DNA of 64,000 nt from Callipepla californica brunnescens (taxonomy: Eukaryota > Chordata > Aves > Galliformes > Odontophoridae). Of the stretch, positions 1 to 13,800 are shown piece after piece. Position numbers and translations under genes: made by a program. The stretch is taken from NCBI GenBank assembly GCA_023055505.1, contig JALIRH010000114.1:496001-560000 (forward strand), written 5' to 3'. Each line of letters begins with the position of its first letter. The first letter of the stretch is position 1. The notes under the pieces were generated by a model. The model worked only from the letters and a program-made list of their open reading frames with translations. It was not told where the DNA came from and searched no databases.

Positions 1-184
1 AGTTAGGATTGTTTAGCCTAGACAAGAAAAGGCTCTGGGGAGACCTCCTTGAGGCCTTTCAATGCGTAGGACAGGTCGTCAAGGGTTTCAGCAACCTGAC
101 CTATTGAAAGGTGCCCATGGCAGGAGGGTTGGACTAAAAGACCTCTAAGGTCCCTTCCAACCTATTTTATCATTCTGTGATTCT
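1..184 (+). mobile_element. CR1: CR1 LINE 3' fragment
   Basis: Reads GGTCCCTTCCAACC and then ATTCTGTGATTCT at its end, the CR1 3' terminus. The upstream part matches the CR1 tail (GGAGACCTCCTTGAGGCC, then GGCAGGAGGGTTGGACTA). It is truncated by the window edge. Confidence 0.88.
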
Positions 185-1847
185 AATCTTAAATTATAAA
201 AATGAATTAAAAAGTTGACATAAGCCAAATCTATCTCAGGACTGATAGAGAGAAAATTTAAGTTGCACGCCGTTGTCAAAGTGTCTCTGTTTTCTAGGAG
301 GAGTCCATTTAATTTGCTTTGAATAACATCAAACTACTAAAAACATGACTTCTCAAAAAGCGCAATTTCCATGAGACATTTTCAATCTCCTTTATGGAGT
401 GCATCAACTCTGAATATCCTGCCAATCTTCTTCAAAAAGAACACTCCTGAAAAAGGCAACATTTTCAGATTAAATTTGGCTAGCACTACGACATAGGACA
501 ACAGACGTTTGCTTGAGAAAGTGAAGAATGTAGCAGCCTTCACAGTATTTTTTGCTACGACATCAGAAATATATTTTAAGTCACTCAAGAGAATTAATCC
601 TAATTAAGTAAAGCTGTAATTTGAAATTGACTGAATGAACTTGCATAACTTTACACGCTGCTTTAGAATTTCACTTAACATTCATCTGATTCAACTTTGT
701 TAGTAGAGGTCAATGCTTTAGAATGAGGGTAACATACGGTACCACTAAAGTGATTTGAGGCAATACATTTACAAGTTCCTCCCCTCTCTTCTTCCTCCCC
801 TGCCTACATGTTTCTGGCTCCTCAGATAAGACACTAAGCTGGAAGGTTATTTATGTTTCTCCCCTCTGAACTAATTTGCTAGATGGCCTACACTGCAAAT
901 GCAAAGGAATTCACAAGTGAAGACCAGATATGTCTGCATGCAGTAAATGCTGCCACACCTGCCTACTTTAGATACTACTATGGATTAATTTACTTTCAAT
1001 GTAAAGATTCAACTGAACATTAAACCTTTACAGTGGTTGATAATTTCCTCAGGTCTCCAAATCCATGTGTCTTTAATTAAGACTTGGTTCCTAACCCATT
1101 TAAAGGTGTAAAAATTATTGAAAAAAAATATATTACTCGAGTCCCGTCTAGTCCCAATGGATTCCTCATTATTATTAAAATTATAGGATCTCATATGAGA
1201 CATTCAAAACAATAGTTCCAAGAAAAAGGCTAATGGCAAACTATTAATCAAAATCAAACTTCCCTTAATTTAAAGTTGAAAATTTCTGGTTTTGATTTTT
1301 TTTTTTTTTTAAATAAACACCAGAGTGGAAACAGTGGAAAAGAAAACAAAAAAGAACCCAAACTCCTTCACTTTACATTACAAGAATTTGCTAAGGAATC
1401 TCTAATATTTTGTTTAAAATAAGTCAAAGTTACTATTTCCATTGTTTTGATTGATTGCATTTCCAAATTCCATAAATGGGATGACTGCAAAGGAATAGGC
1501 TAACTTCAAACAAAAGCCATATAGACACTCCAAACCAATTTGCAGACAATAAAATATGCAAAGCAGAAGCAATTTGTTTTACTTCACATATTTGTCTGTA
1601 AGAAAAAAAAAAAAAGTCTCTTAAAACCTATCCTGCAAACCATCAGAAACCATCAGCGGAATCTAGTTATAAGTAATTTATTTCTAACTGAATATTACCA
1701 TATTTAGGAAATATTATTTAAAAGACAAAATCCCACACCACAATGCAGCATGCAGCAATTACTACTTGACTATATACGCCTATAAATCATGTCAATAAAA
1801 ACTAATTAAGGAAACCAATAAAGATTCAAGTAATGATAACCACTTAC
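1..1847 (-). other. LPCAT1: LPCAT1 intron 7, partial
   Basis: The start of intron 7 runs off the window at base 1. It contains a CR1 3' end (1-184) and a 15-T tract at 1296-1310. No exon was found here. Confidence 0.8.
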
Positions 1848-1882
1848 GCTCCTGGACCTTGCCATGTCCATGTGATTGTGTC
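1848..1882 (-). CDS. LPCAT1: LPCAT1 coding exon 7 (residues 236-247)
   Basis: This 35-nt exon has the acceptor TTTCTTAG and the donor GGAGC|GTAAGT. It encodes [11 protein letters not shown] plus two bases of the next Ala codon, identical to the human segment as I recall it. It is the last coding exon in the window. The expected continuation (an ALEILWLTLCQF-like segment) was not found between 1 and 1847 and should lie beyond base 1. Confidence 0.94.
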
Positions 1883-4800
1883 CTAAGAAAAGGAAGCATA
1901 ATAGTTAATGATTGAACTTCAAACTTCTGCTACATTATACTATCCATAATTGATGACATATGACTGAGATTTCCACGTAAAATTCAATACTCTCTTTCTG
2001 AAAGCTCTTAGCCCCAGTAAGAGTAAGCCAATGATAGCAAGAATCAACCGCTGTCATGAAGATAGGAAATACTCATTAATTTAAGTCTTAAACATGCAAA
2101 AGCTGTATTTATAAAAGATCCAGTGATTCATCAAAAGCTGCTAATATTGGAAAATACAGTTACGGTAACATAAACTGATTTTACTTGAGATACACAGTCC
2201 ATGTATATTTTCCTGACCTCAAACTGTATTTTTCGACTTTTCTCACTAAGAGCATACATCACAGAACCATGGAATCACAGAATGTCAGGGATCGGAAAGG
2301 ACCTCAAAAGATCATCTAGCCCAATCCCCCTGCCATGAGCAAGAACACCTAGATTAGGTCACACAGGAACACATCCAGGTGGGTTTTGAATGCCTCTAGA
2401 GAAGGAGACACCGCAACTTCTACACCACTATTGAGCAGCCTTTTCCTTTTACTGCAGTAAGAAGGTCTTGGAATAGAAATTATACCCTTATGAACCATCA
2501 AAACAAAACATGGGTGTAAAACACTAACAGGGCAAATATCAATGAAAAAAATGGACACAACTAACAAAAAGAAAACAGAGCTGGAAAGCAGCATACACGT
2601 GACAAGAAAGATTACAGTAAAGTTCATAATATTTTTAACTAAGATTAAGAAATACCAAATGATAAAAAAAACCCACAATGCCTGTAGACATGTAAAAATG
2701 AGAATGCAAAAGCCTGAAAATGAGTTTCAAGTTCTGATTAACTGGGAAAAAAAAAAAGTACAAGTAACTAATGGAAAGTTAAGAGGACTCAGGAAAATCA
2801 GTCTTCCAAAAAAGATGATATTTCTAGCAATCTGAAAAAAAAAATCTCGTACAGTTATGTGGAACCACACAAAAATATTTTTCAGAGTTTAGGTGATCAT
2901 ATGTGCCATGATCTTGAAAAAAAGTTAAACCCTTTTAAATCGCAGTTTTAAGAAAAAAATCCATCTTAAGTGGAAACAGCACCTCCATGAGCACTGAGAA
3001 ATGCAACAGCCAGGAATATTGTCAGTATTTCGTGAAAGAAAAGACTTACATTCTTAGTAGTCCTTCAGCGTTAAAAAAAATAAATAAATCCAACCATACA
3101 AGGTATGATAAACTGAACTGATCCATCTCCAGCAAACAACACAAGCGCATGAACACAGACTTCTCCATGTAGCGTTTAACAGCAAAAGTATAGAGATAAA
3201 AATTCCATTACATCCTTCTGGTATTATTGATATTTCTGATGCTACTTCAAGTAAGCACATTAAAGACTTAATTTTCTTCCCCACAAAGTTTCCATTTATA
3301 AACTCAGACCATTGGAGTGTAGATACTGATGTTCTCTTTCATCAGATAATAGATCTACCATATAGAATACCATAGTACTACACATGCTTAGGAAGAAATC
3401 CAACCCAAACCATTCTACGATTCCACAATGATTCTATCTAACTCAGCCCCCTAAATTACAACAATGCAGAGGACCATAAAAGAAGTTAAAAACACAAGTC
3501 CCTATGACTCTGATCAGGCAAAAGATCACTAGAAGTTGATATTTTCAGAATCCAGACACTGGCAAATATGATGACAAATTAAATTAACAGTATCGTGAGA
3601 AATTAACAATGTGAATGTCACAGTAGACACGCGTGCTTTTCCTCATTGACAATATTAAGATGCAGCAGGAATAACGAGTAAAATGCTCAGTACTGGAAAA
3701 GAAGATCACGTCCTTCAGGAAAGAGAACTGTTTTACAGTAAACTACTGCTAGTGTTTCCAATATTTTTATGATGAAAAGAGAAAGTCAAAGACAGGAAGT
3801 GGTATTTTCCATACCTGGCTTACACACCTGTATATTTATCACAGCTACCAGTTTATTCTGGTACTCACTCATGCACTACACCGGAACAGCACACACTTTG
3901 ATAACACTGAAAGTACATTTTGAAACTTTTATATCTATATAATGAATCCTCTGAATTAAGTGGAAGTATATCCTTCACATCATTTACAATTCTCAATATT
4001 TTCTTATATCAAATATATCAGGCAGCAAACATAAAAGTCAGCATTGTAGCAGAATGAAAATGAGCATGTTAAAATACACCCACACAGCCCTGATACAGTG
4101 ATGCTGCACTCGAGATGATGCCAAACCACACATCAAATAGCACAGTTAACTTCGGAAGAAGCTTGGACATCAGAATATATTTATGGCTCTGATATTTAGA
4201 GAAGCAGAGAGCCTTCCATAATTACCAGCCCTCTGATAGAAAATTAAGGAGAGCTACATTCACCATGAAGGAAATTAGTGTAAAAATGAACTGCAAAAGG
4301 ACTGCACTGGTAAGGATGAGAATATCACGGTATTTCCTTTACAGGAAATATAGTTAATAGTGTCCAGTACATGATTTACTAACAAATGGACTTGGAAAAC
4401 AGAAGTTCCAGGTTTTAGATCTAAACATGTTAAGCTTTAATTTCTTTCTGATCTTGCATCAAGAGAAGCAACTCACTAACATACCAGAAGTGCTGCAAAC
4501 AGTCACAAGGCCTTAGAAAGATAATCAAGGGCAACCTTGATGGAAAAAACAAAACAAATAATCTATCTCCAGTTGGCATGAATTCATAATTCACTTGCTA
4601 CAGGAGTACTTTTTTTTGTTTTTTCTTCCCCTTGCAGTACTTCACCAAGCTCTTGAATGCATGGAATACAAGGAAATAAGCACACACAAACCTCCTATAT
4701 TCACCCACAGTTCTGATCTACAAAAGCCTCCCCAGTCTGTCAGGTGCACTCAATTCCAAGACTGTTCTCATCTCTATTTTGAGAAGTCTGAGCTCTGAAG

Positions 4801-7800
4801 GGAGAACAGAACAGCTAGTTCAAACTGAAAGCAGCAGAGAGATTGCACACAATGCGTAACTAGAGTTCACTGGCTAAGGAAAGATTTTAATAAGAAATTT
4901 CTTTGTAAACATAATATGTAGTTGTCAAATGACAAGACAGAAGAAGCCAGAGACAATTAATTTGTTACAAATGCAGTGCTAGCCCACAAAACAAAACATT
5001 CTCTCCCTACATCATTCTTCTTTCTTGCTACTCAACTCTTGACTGCATCCTAGTCAGAAATCTAACCTTCATACACCACCAAATCATGCTCCTCCTTTCC
5101 CTCCTCATTATAACTTTGTTACAACTCTTCTGCAGGTCCCAAGCAAATTTAAATAGTGTCAGTAATTATCTCTTCCCTCAATTCTCAAAGGAAGAGATCT
5201 TAGGATGTTAAATTACTCAGCAAAGGGACCAAACACATAGCAATGCTCTACAGTAATTAAAAGTAGTAGGAAGGAGTAAAGTTGCACACGTATCCAGGAC
5301 ACCTCTGTTGGCTATCTATATAAATATTTACAGGTTTAAGACATTTTGCAACAATATTAAAAAAATAGGAAAAAGCTCAGAAAATTCACACTGATTTACT
5401 TCATTATAATTCTCAGTTAATAGAGCATTAGGAACACTTAATATTCATTTACAAACACTGCGTATTATGTACTACAGACAGTAAAGACATTTTAGTACAA
5501 TAATGTCTTTTTGAAGTTACTTGCTAATTAATGTCTCATAGCATTATTTGGTTTGATATTTAATATTAAACTTGATTATAAAAATAAGAGTAAAAAGTAT
5601 ATTAAATATGATGTAAGGCATACACCTCGCATTTGAAACCAGCAGTACAATAGAAAATTTTATAACTATTGAGAAAATCTTTTTCCTGGAAATAATTACG
5701 TAATGAAAGGTCATGGACAACCTGCTACAGTGCACTTAGCCCTACCTGAGCATAACAGGCTACTCTACTTGCCACAGCACCCTAACAAAGTTCTCTTGGA
5801 AGCACTGCCTAATTAACTAAGGTATGCAGAACAACAGGATTCTTGAAGCAGGACAAGAAAGTATCCATAACAAGAACACTGAACTGAAAAAAAAATAATA
5901 ATCCCTCTTGATCTTAAGGTAGATCAGGTTAAATTTAGATACTGTAGTTAACACTTCACATTTTACCTTAGCCTGATTTATACTGAAAGACTATTCCTCA
6001 ACCAACTGCAAAGCAAACATGAAACACAGAGAGACGCCTTGTAAAAATGCCAAGATCCCCAACGTATTTTTTTCTACTATCTTTAACCTAGTTGTATTGA
6101 TTTGTATCTTACATCCCTACAAGCAGAAGGTACAGAAACATCTTCCAGCAACCAATGAAGAAAACTCACCAGCAAACAGAGCAATAACAGGAAACACATC
6201 AGAGCAAAGATCCGAGACAGGAAATGACATTTATGTCTTATCAAGTGTACAATACTTCTTGCAAGATCCTGAATAACATGTCAAGCACTGTTTTAGTGGA
6301 GCAACCTAATAGAAGCAGAAATGTGTAAACTTTTTGTTATTTACACTGATGGAGGCTTACAGAATGTATACTTTGCAAATAAGCATCTACTAATATTATC
6401 CAGATTTCTAAACCTAATTATCTGACCTGAAAGTTACAGAAGTACCGATGAACTGAGAGGAAAAAGCTCTAGATTTCCAGTTACACTGCAAGCTGAACTT
6501 ACCAGTTTGTTTGGGTAACGTAAAACCACTGGCTGTACAGGAACTCCAGGAATAAACGCTCCTAGAAGGTACATACGACACAATTAATTTATAGCAGATT
6601 TTGGTACAGCAGGCTTTTTCCACAGTAAAGAAAGGATTACATGATTAATGGCCAGATATGCATAGGAATTGATAGAGAAAAAACAAGGTCTAAAGTAGGC
6701 TCAAAGCAATTTTTAAAAAGCACTAGATAAAGTATATCCACATTTTCAAAAGACAATAGTTAAAACGCTTGCCTGTACTTTCTATACTATCCTCCATCAT
6801 TTATATAAGTCGTCATGAACACAACTGAAAGCCTGGTAGCAAATTCAGCTTGATGAATAATGAAATAGCTATTTATTTTGTACTCATATTTAAGTCAAAA
6901 TAGCCCCCATGATCAACAGCATCTTCTGGTTAAGAATCTGAGCTTTCTGATGTAAAAGCTCTCAATATTTAGATGAGCAATACCGATTTACAGGAAGTGT
7001 ATCATCTCTGAAGTAACAGAATAAATTTATTTTTCCCCATTTTAGTTCCCCTCAGCCTTACTTATTGTATAAATATGTACAGTGTAGTAGAATATATCAA
7101 ATTAGAGCTACTGTACAGAAGTATCACTTCATATTAAGAATATGGTTCTTTTTCTTATGAAAACAGTTTGATTTTTACAAGAGATCTTTATTCAAATTAC
7201 ATTCTGTACGCAATTAGCTAAACATTATCTAATATTCCAATTAAAATTGATAACAGAATAATGGATGCAAAATGTAAGCTTAGCATTTCGTTTATTTTAT
7301 AAAATGGATAATTACATGTATGTAAAAGAAAACAAAACGTTAATGGAATATAAACATCTTTAATGAAGGTTACTTGAATGGTATCCTGCAGAGAGATGAT
7401 TTTTGGCTCACTTATTCTTTCTATTCTGTCTCCAAGTACATCAGCTTAAACAACTTCAGAAAGAACCAGAAGATGACAAAATCTAAGAGGTATAGACAAC
7501 ACTACCATTTATACAAAGTTAGATAGCTTTCCCTGTATAACTAGCTTGCATAAACACAAACAGAAGACTGTATAACAAGTACAATGAACCATGAGAGCAG
7601 AACAGGGAAAGGCATCCTCAAAACAATCACTCAAAAAGAGACCCGAAGTTACTTGATATAACTGAGGTATCCTGGGACAAAAGACTTGTTGGAGGATGGA
7701 AGTTGCAGCAGGAAAAGCGAAAACAGTCAGGAGGCAGACAGAGCAGCATGTACTAGACCAGAGGAGAAGAAGATAGTGGATTTGAAGGAAAAAGTGTATG

Positions 7801-10800
7801 GCACCTGGTGGCTGGAATGTCAATGGAACAGAGGGGAAGAAGGGAATCGAGGCTTCAATGAAGAATTTAGATAGACTCTGAAAGCATGGTTGGGATTTAG
7901 GGAAGAGGAAAAGAGAGAGGAGTGGAATAAAGAGCAAAAGAAGCGGATGCTCTGCTAGCCATCACACATTCATCTAAAAGGTAGAAGTTACGAGAGGAGA
8001 AGGAAAAGTTTTGTGAAAGTTTCCTTAGGACATAATAGTGAGTTTCCTTCAGCCAAATTAATCAGAACATAGAACTGCAATACTGACTCACTATATTCTG
8101 ATAGGGATGTTAAGTTGCAAGCAGTATAAAACATGACACAATAAGAGCAGAACACAATGAAGTAGGCAGAAAACTAGGAAAAGGCAAACACATTCACAGC
8201 TGATTTGCTCACTACAGCCTGTTCATTCCTATCTTCACACCTACACCACAAAGGCGAGTTTCTAATAAACACTGGTAGTTAACTGCAACGTTAATAATCC
8301 TATTATAACTTCAGTTTACATCTGTAGTAGTGTTCAGTGCTACATCCTCTACTAATTCGACAGGATAACAGGGTTATACTAATTTTAAATTGCTTAGAAT
8401 GCACATATTTGATACAAAATCTTGTAACATTGCTACACTGGCAAGATTCTTGTGCAGTCTTCACCAGAAGAATACAACAACAAAGTGCAAGAAGAGAAGA
8501 AGAAAACAAACGCTACACAGCAGCAAATGCTGCAGCAGTCTGAAACAGATACCAGCTGATACCTTTATATTGTATGTAAATACAACAACACTCAAACTCG
8601 GAAACAGAAGGGGCATAAAGTCAAGCACAAACAGTAAGAAATGTCCAGTTCTCAGGAAATTCAGAAGAATAAAAATCTGAATTATCCAAATAAAAGTACT
8701 GCATACAGCAGAAGCATCATTCTTTCACAGTATCTGGAAATTTCTGCTCCAGTCCCACCCTGCTACAAGATTTATAACTCAATTTCTGCAACAGCAAACA
8801 AATTACAACACAAGTGGTATTTCAGAAAGTGAAGATACAAGAACATTCTGTAGAGAACAGAGAAATGAGCATCATACCTACCAGGCTTGAATGTAATTAG
8901 ACAGGATCGGTTTGTGCATGTGCCCTCTGGGAATATCATTATCTTGAAGTAAAAGAAAAAAGTTGACTTAAGAAATATTTGAATGTGGATTCATTTATAA
9001 ACACATCTTCTCAAAAGATATGTTAACTGATTACAATAAAAAAGCTTGCCTTCATTCAATGTTTTGCCTTTGACTCTATCAGAATATTAACAGAGACCAG
9101 GAAAACTCTGGAATTCGACAGAATTTTCATAAACATTTTTTGTGTTTGTAAAGTATGTTCTGTCCTACAACAAAACAAAACATCTGCCCCCAATCTTCTT
9201 AATGGCTAAGAAAAGGAAGATAGGTGTCTGCTTACTACATTTATTACATGGCTCTCATGCAAATATTGGAATGATAGAGACTTAAAATATCTGAATAGAA
9301 TTCTAACAAGACTCGAATCAAATTTGGAAGATGATGTTAAATTGTGAAAAAAAATGAAACTTGTATAAAAATATGTCATGGCAAAAAGCCATGGACTGCT
9401 GAAACTTTGCTGAGTAATAAAACCAGACGTTTAAAGGAAATAAATACACATCATAAGGGGACAATGTAATGGACTAGAACTATAATTACTGGCTTAATTG
9501 CCTATACTTGTACCAGCTTGCTAGATATTCTAGAAATCACTTCAGTTCCGCAGTTCAGCTTCTTCGTATTTCAGATACGTTGCTGAAAGTCATGTGGTAA
9601 AAGCTATGCACCACCTTTCTGTCATTGTTTATGTTTTCACAGCCCAGTACACACACATAACACCATTGTAGAAGTAACCATGCCATTAAAGAAAGCAGTT
9701 TTATATCTTAAAAAAAATAATAATAATAAAAAAAAAATCACAAGAATGCTTCACAGTTTCAAAGTAATCACATGCTCCTATAAAATGCAGACCTTAAGTA
9801 GTTATGCCTTCTTTCTCATTACTGTTTTCCAAAGCACATTAAAAGCAGTCAGATTTATGATGAAGAAAAAAACCTGAAACAATTTTAGAAGTGTTCTCAT
9901 GATGTGGCCCAACAGAAGCACATTCTAGTTACTGGAACATTTGAAATGCTTGAGCTATCTTGGCCAACATGTTATCTCCAAAAATGACAATATGCCAAAA
10001 TACCAAGAAATCAAGAATGCATGACACTCCCCAGGTATTTTACCAAGCACCTGATTACTTTTCTTCAGAGGACTTCCAAAACCTGGCATGGTTTGTCCAC
10101 TTAGCAGCACTTGATAAAACTTCCCGAGAAGTTTTTTCAAGGTTCCCTTTAAAACATACTACAATGAAGCCACTATAACAGTTGTTTTGTATAGATTAGA
10201 CGCTTATCTTTGATATTCCAGAAGGATCACAAAAGTGAACTGCATATCCAAAGTACGAAAATGACAAATACCACCTGACACACAGTAGCATTATTCAGTA
10301 CCTGAGGCCATTTACCAGACTGAGCACGTCTCTTTATCTCTTCAACAGTTTTCCTGCGAGAATCCTGGTCTGACCGACACACAAATACTGGTCGGATATA
10401 TTTGATAAGAGCTAAAAAGGAAGAAAAACAAAATAAGCAAACCAGCTTTTTTTTTTTCAACTTCCTTTGAAAAAAGTTCACACGCACACACACACACAAC
10501 AGTCCTCTAGACAAATTCTGACATGAGAAAATAACTACTTGATTACATATCTATTACAAACTAGAATTCTCAGCTGAAATAGTGGAGTTATATTGAATTA
10601 CTTTCATGAATTCCTATGAGGAAAACCACTGTCAGAATTTCAGCACTTCACTTGTTTATCAACAGATGGATACTCATCACAGTTTAAAAGGTTTCTACAT
10701 ATCACAGTTTTCTGTAACAAAGCAGCTGTGGTTCACTATAGCTAGTTTCTTCTTCCTACAAAATCTATCCTTCCCCTCTCGAAGTTTCAGGAGCCTCCCT

Positions 10801-13800
10801 ATGTGTTACCAGAAACCAATCTTGTGGCCTGAGATGCTACTGTCCTTAGAGTTTTTGTCTCCTGTGACAGCTCAGCTTCACTCAAGGTACTCTATCAAAT
10901 ACACTGCATATATGGTTTGTGTGATCTTTACTGGGGAATCAGCACAGTCAAAAGAAAAAAACATGCTTATGTTCTGAGCTGTCACCTGTTTGCCCATTCC
11001 TTAGATTAAACAGATCTCAGGCATTTTTTTTGTGGCTCAGTGGTTATACAAAGGAAAAATTTTACACACAGGAACTGAGAGACAACAAGAGTCAGAAATC
11101 ATTCCATGCATGTGTATCACAAGGATACTGAAACCTAAAAAAAACCAAAACAAACAACCCAGAATATACAACTTCTGCAATAACAAAGAGCACTACAGGA
11201 GAAGCATCTGCAAGTATAGTTCATGCTTTAAGCTTAGCAGACTGTATTTAAATGCCTTTTTATCATTTTCATATCCTGCAGTCATATTCAAAGGTTTAAG
11301 TTACAATATCATTATCTATTGTATTTGCCTAAAACACGAGTATAAAATAGAGTTTTCATATTTACAACTGCTCTGAGATGAATTTGCTGACACTAGTTGT
11401 ATAATCTTCTTTCTCCAAGTATAAACTTGGTGCATTAATGGATCAGACAGTGCTTAATGTGTGAGGAAAAAAAAAACCAAGAGTGAAGAACAACACTCTT
11501 GTACTCAGCAGAAGCTTCTGCTTCTGTTGGCACCTCACTGGCAGTTGCATCAGCACTCACCAAAGTTGTTTTAAGGTTCTGTGAAACTAATCCATCACAC
11601 CTTGCAGGAAACTGCCAGATGTCTGACCACCTGCTGAAATAATAGCCTTTATCCCACAAGTTGATGAAGCTTAGAAGACAGTTTATCAGTGAGAAGTTAC
11701 CATACAACACTCCTGCACTTTTTTCTACACGCTTGTTCTTTTGGCCAGTATCCACAGAACAGAGTTAGCTAGGGAGCATCAAAGGTCATCACGGGCCAGA
11801 TGGGGCTACTGCTCTGAGAAGGTTAAAAACCAAGAACAACCCAGCACATACACACACACAAAACCCACAAAGGGGAAAAAAAGGAGCAAACAAAGAAAAA
11901 AATGGAAGTAAAACCACGTTTAAACAGTTTCACAATTCTGTTTCTAATTGATACTAGTCCCGAGTTTCCCTTATTATTGCAACACTAAACAAAGCTACAA
12001 CAACTACAACAAACCCTCTCCATTCTCAGCCTTTCCTCCAACACTTGGTTTGTATGGAGCACAAATAATAGAATTCATCCTATGGAATGAACAAGGACAT
12101 TTCAGAGATCCACGGCTCTTTTAAAAGACAACTTGTGTTTTGTTTTTCTGTTTTTTCTGTTTTTTTTGTAATAACAGAAGAAATTAAGTAAGCAGACTTT
12201 ATTTATGGCACTATTTTAAAGATATCAGAACATAGATTGACCTTTATGAAATGAATAAGCTTAGCAAATACTCCTTGGAGCTAGGGAGCTCATTTGTGTC
12301 CTCCAGGCAGGTTACAGTGCCAACACAGGATGCTGGCATTCAAGCTGGTGACCTTAACAGTGTTACAAGCTGCTGACTTATAACACATAAAACAGAGTTT
12401 AAGGACTGTTTTGATGAATCTCAGCAGTATTTAAGTGTGAGATTCTCACTGAACAGCTATGGCTGTACCATGGTGCCCTTAAAAGTATCGTGGATGAGGA
12501 AAAACAACTGTTGTGAGGAATTCAAACAGGGCACTGCAGAATTTTTCACAGAGATGATGGCGAAGTAATTTAGTATCTTTTAATGAAAACAGACCCAGAT
12601 ACAAGGGTATAAATATTTCCCATAGAATTACTTAGACCTTTCTTGAGCATCACGACTAAGCGATATAAAGTACCTTCAAAAGGTGAACTTGAACCAAAAC
12701 TCTTAAGTTCACAAGATCTTGAAAAAAACCCCACAATAGATAATTATTATTATAGCACTGTATGATTTTCCCTTCCTCTACAGCTCTTCTGTATTCTGCC
12801 AAGCATAAATTACATCCTTTTCCTTTACAAATTTTTGTTGACTAACATATTCTCCTATTAACTTCACAGGTACCGAATTCCTCTATTCAAGGATGAAGTT
12901 ACAGATGTGAAGCAGTTTTCTAAAGCTTATATTAGCTTATCAACTAATTGAGTTTTTACAAGATGAGATCACAGAAGATTATTGAATTACAAGTTGTCCA
13001 ACAAGCAAACAGTGCCAAAGAGTGTTTGCTGATAACTCCACTTCCCTTTAAAGTATTTTCCACACTAGCAATGACCACTTCAAGCTATAAAAAATAATTC
13101 TTGCCCTGGCTGCTTTACCAGCCAAAAATAAGACAGCAAAGTGTAATCATGCAAAATTCACGGGAAGATCTTGTTCTGACTTGAAGTGAGGTCCAGTATA
13201 TTGAACAGTAAAACATAAGGACCTGAGCTGATGAATGAATGGATCCAACTTTCTCAGCCAACATCAGGTACAACAGATTCAAAGATGTTATCTTGCTTGG
13301 ACTACGCAGCTTACACGGTACTGGTGTACTGAACTTCCCATTCCAATCTATCAAAACTCTTGAAAGCTGCAAACCTTCAGTGCATGGGGTCACTCAAAGC
13401 CCCATGCAAGCTGACTTTGAACACTTCCAATGATGGAAAAGCCACAACTTCTCTGAGCAACCTGCTCCAGTACTTCATCACCATCATGAAAACGTTCTTC
13501 CCTATATCCAATCCAAATTCACCCTCCTTCAATTTGAAATAATTATTCCCTTTCTTGCCACTACAGGTCATGGTAAATAGGCTTATAGGAAAGATAGAGA
13601 AAGGCTCCTTAATGTATTGAAAAGCCACAGTGAAGTCTCCTGAGAGCCTTCTCTTCAGCAGGCTGAATAACCCCTGCTCTCTCTCAAAGGATGGCCCAGC
13701 CATCTGATAATTTTCATGGCCTTCCTGTGGACCTGCCCTAATAGGTCAATAACTTCCCTGTACTGTGGATGCCAGAGCTGGATACAAGACTTGTCCAGAA

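Noticed and set aside
7509..7937. 142-codon minus-strand open frame in LPCAT1 intron 5
   Set aside because: The hydrophobic, low-complexity product is the complement of a purine-rich stretch. It does not join the LPCAT1 frame and shows no domain.
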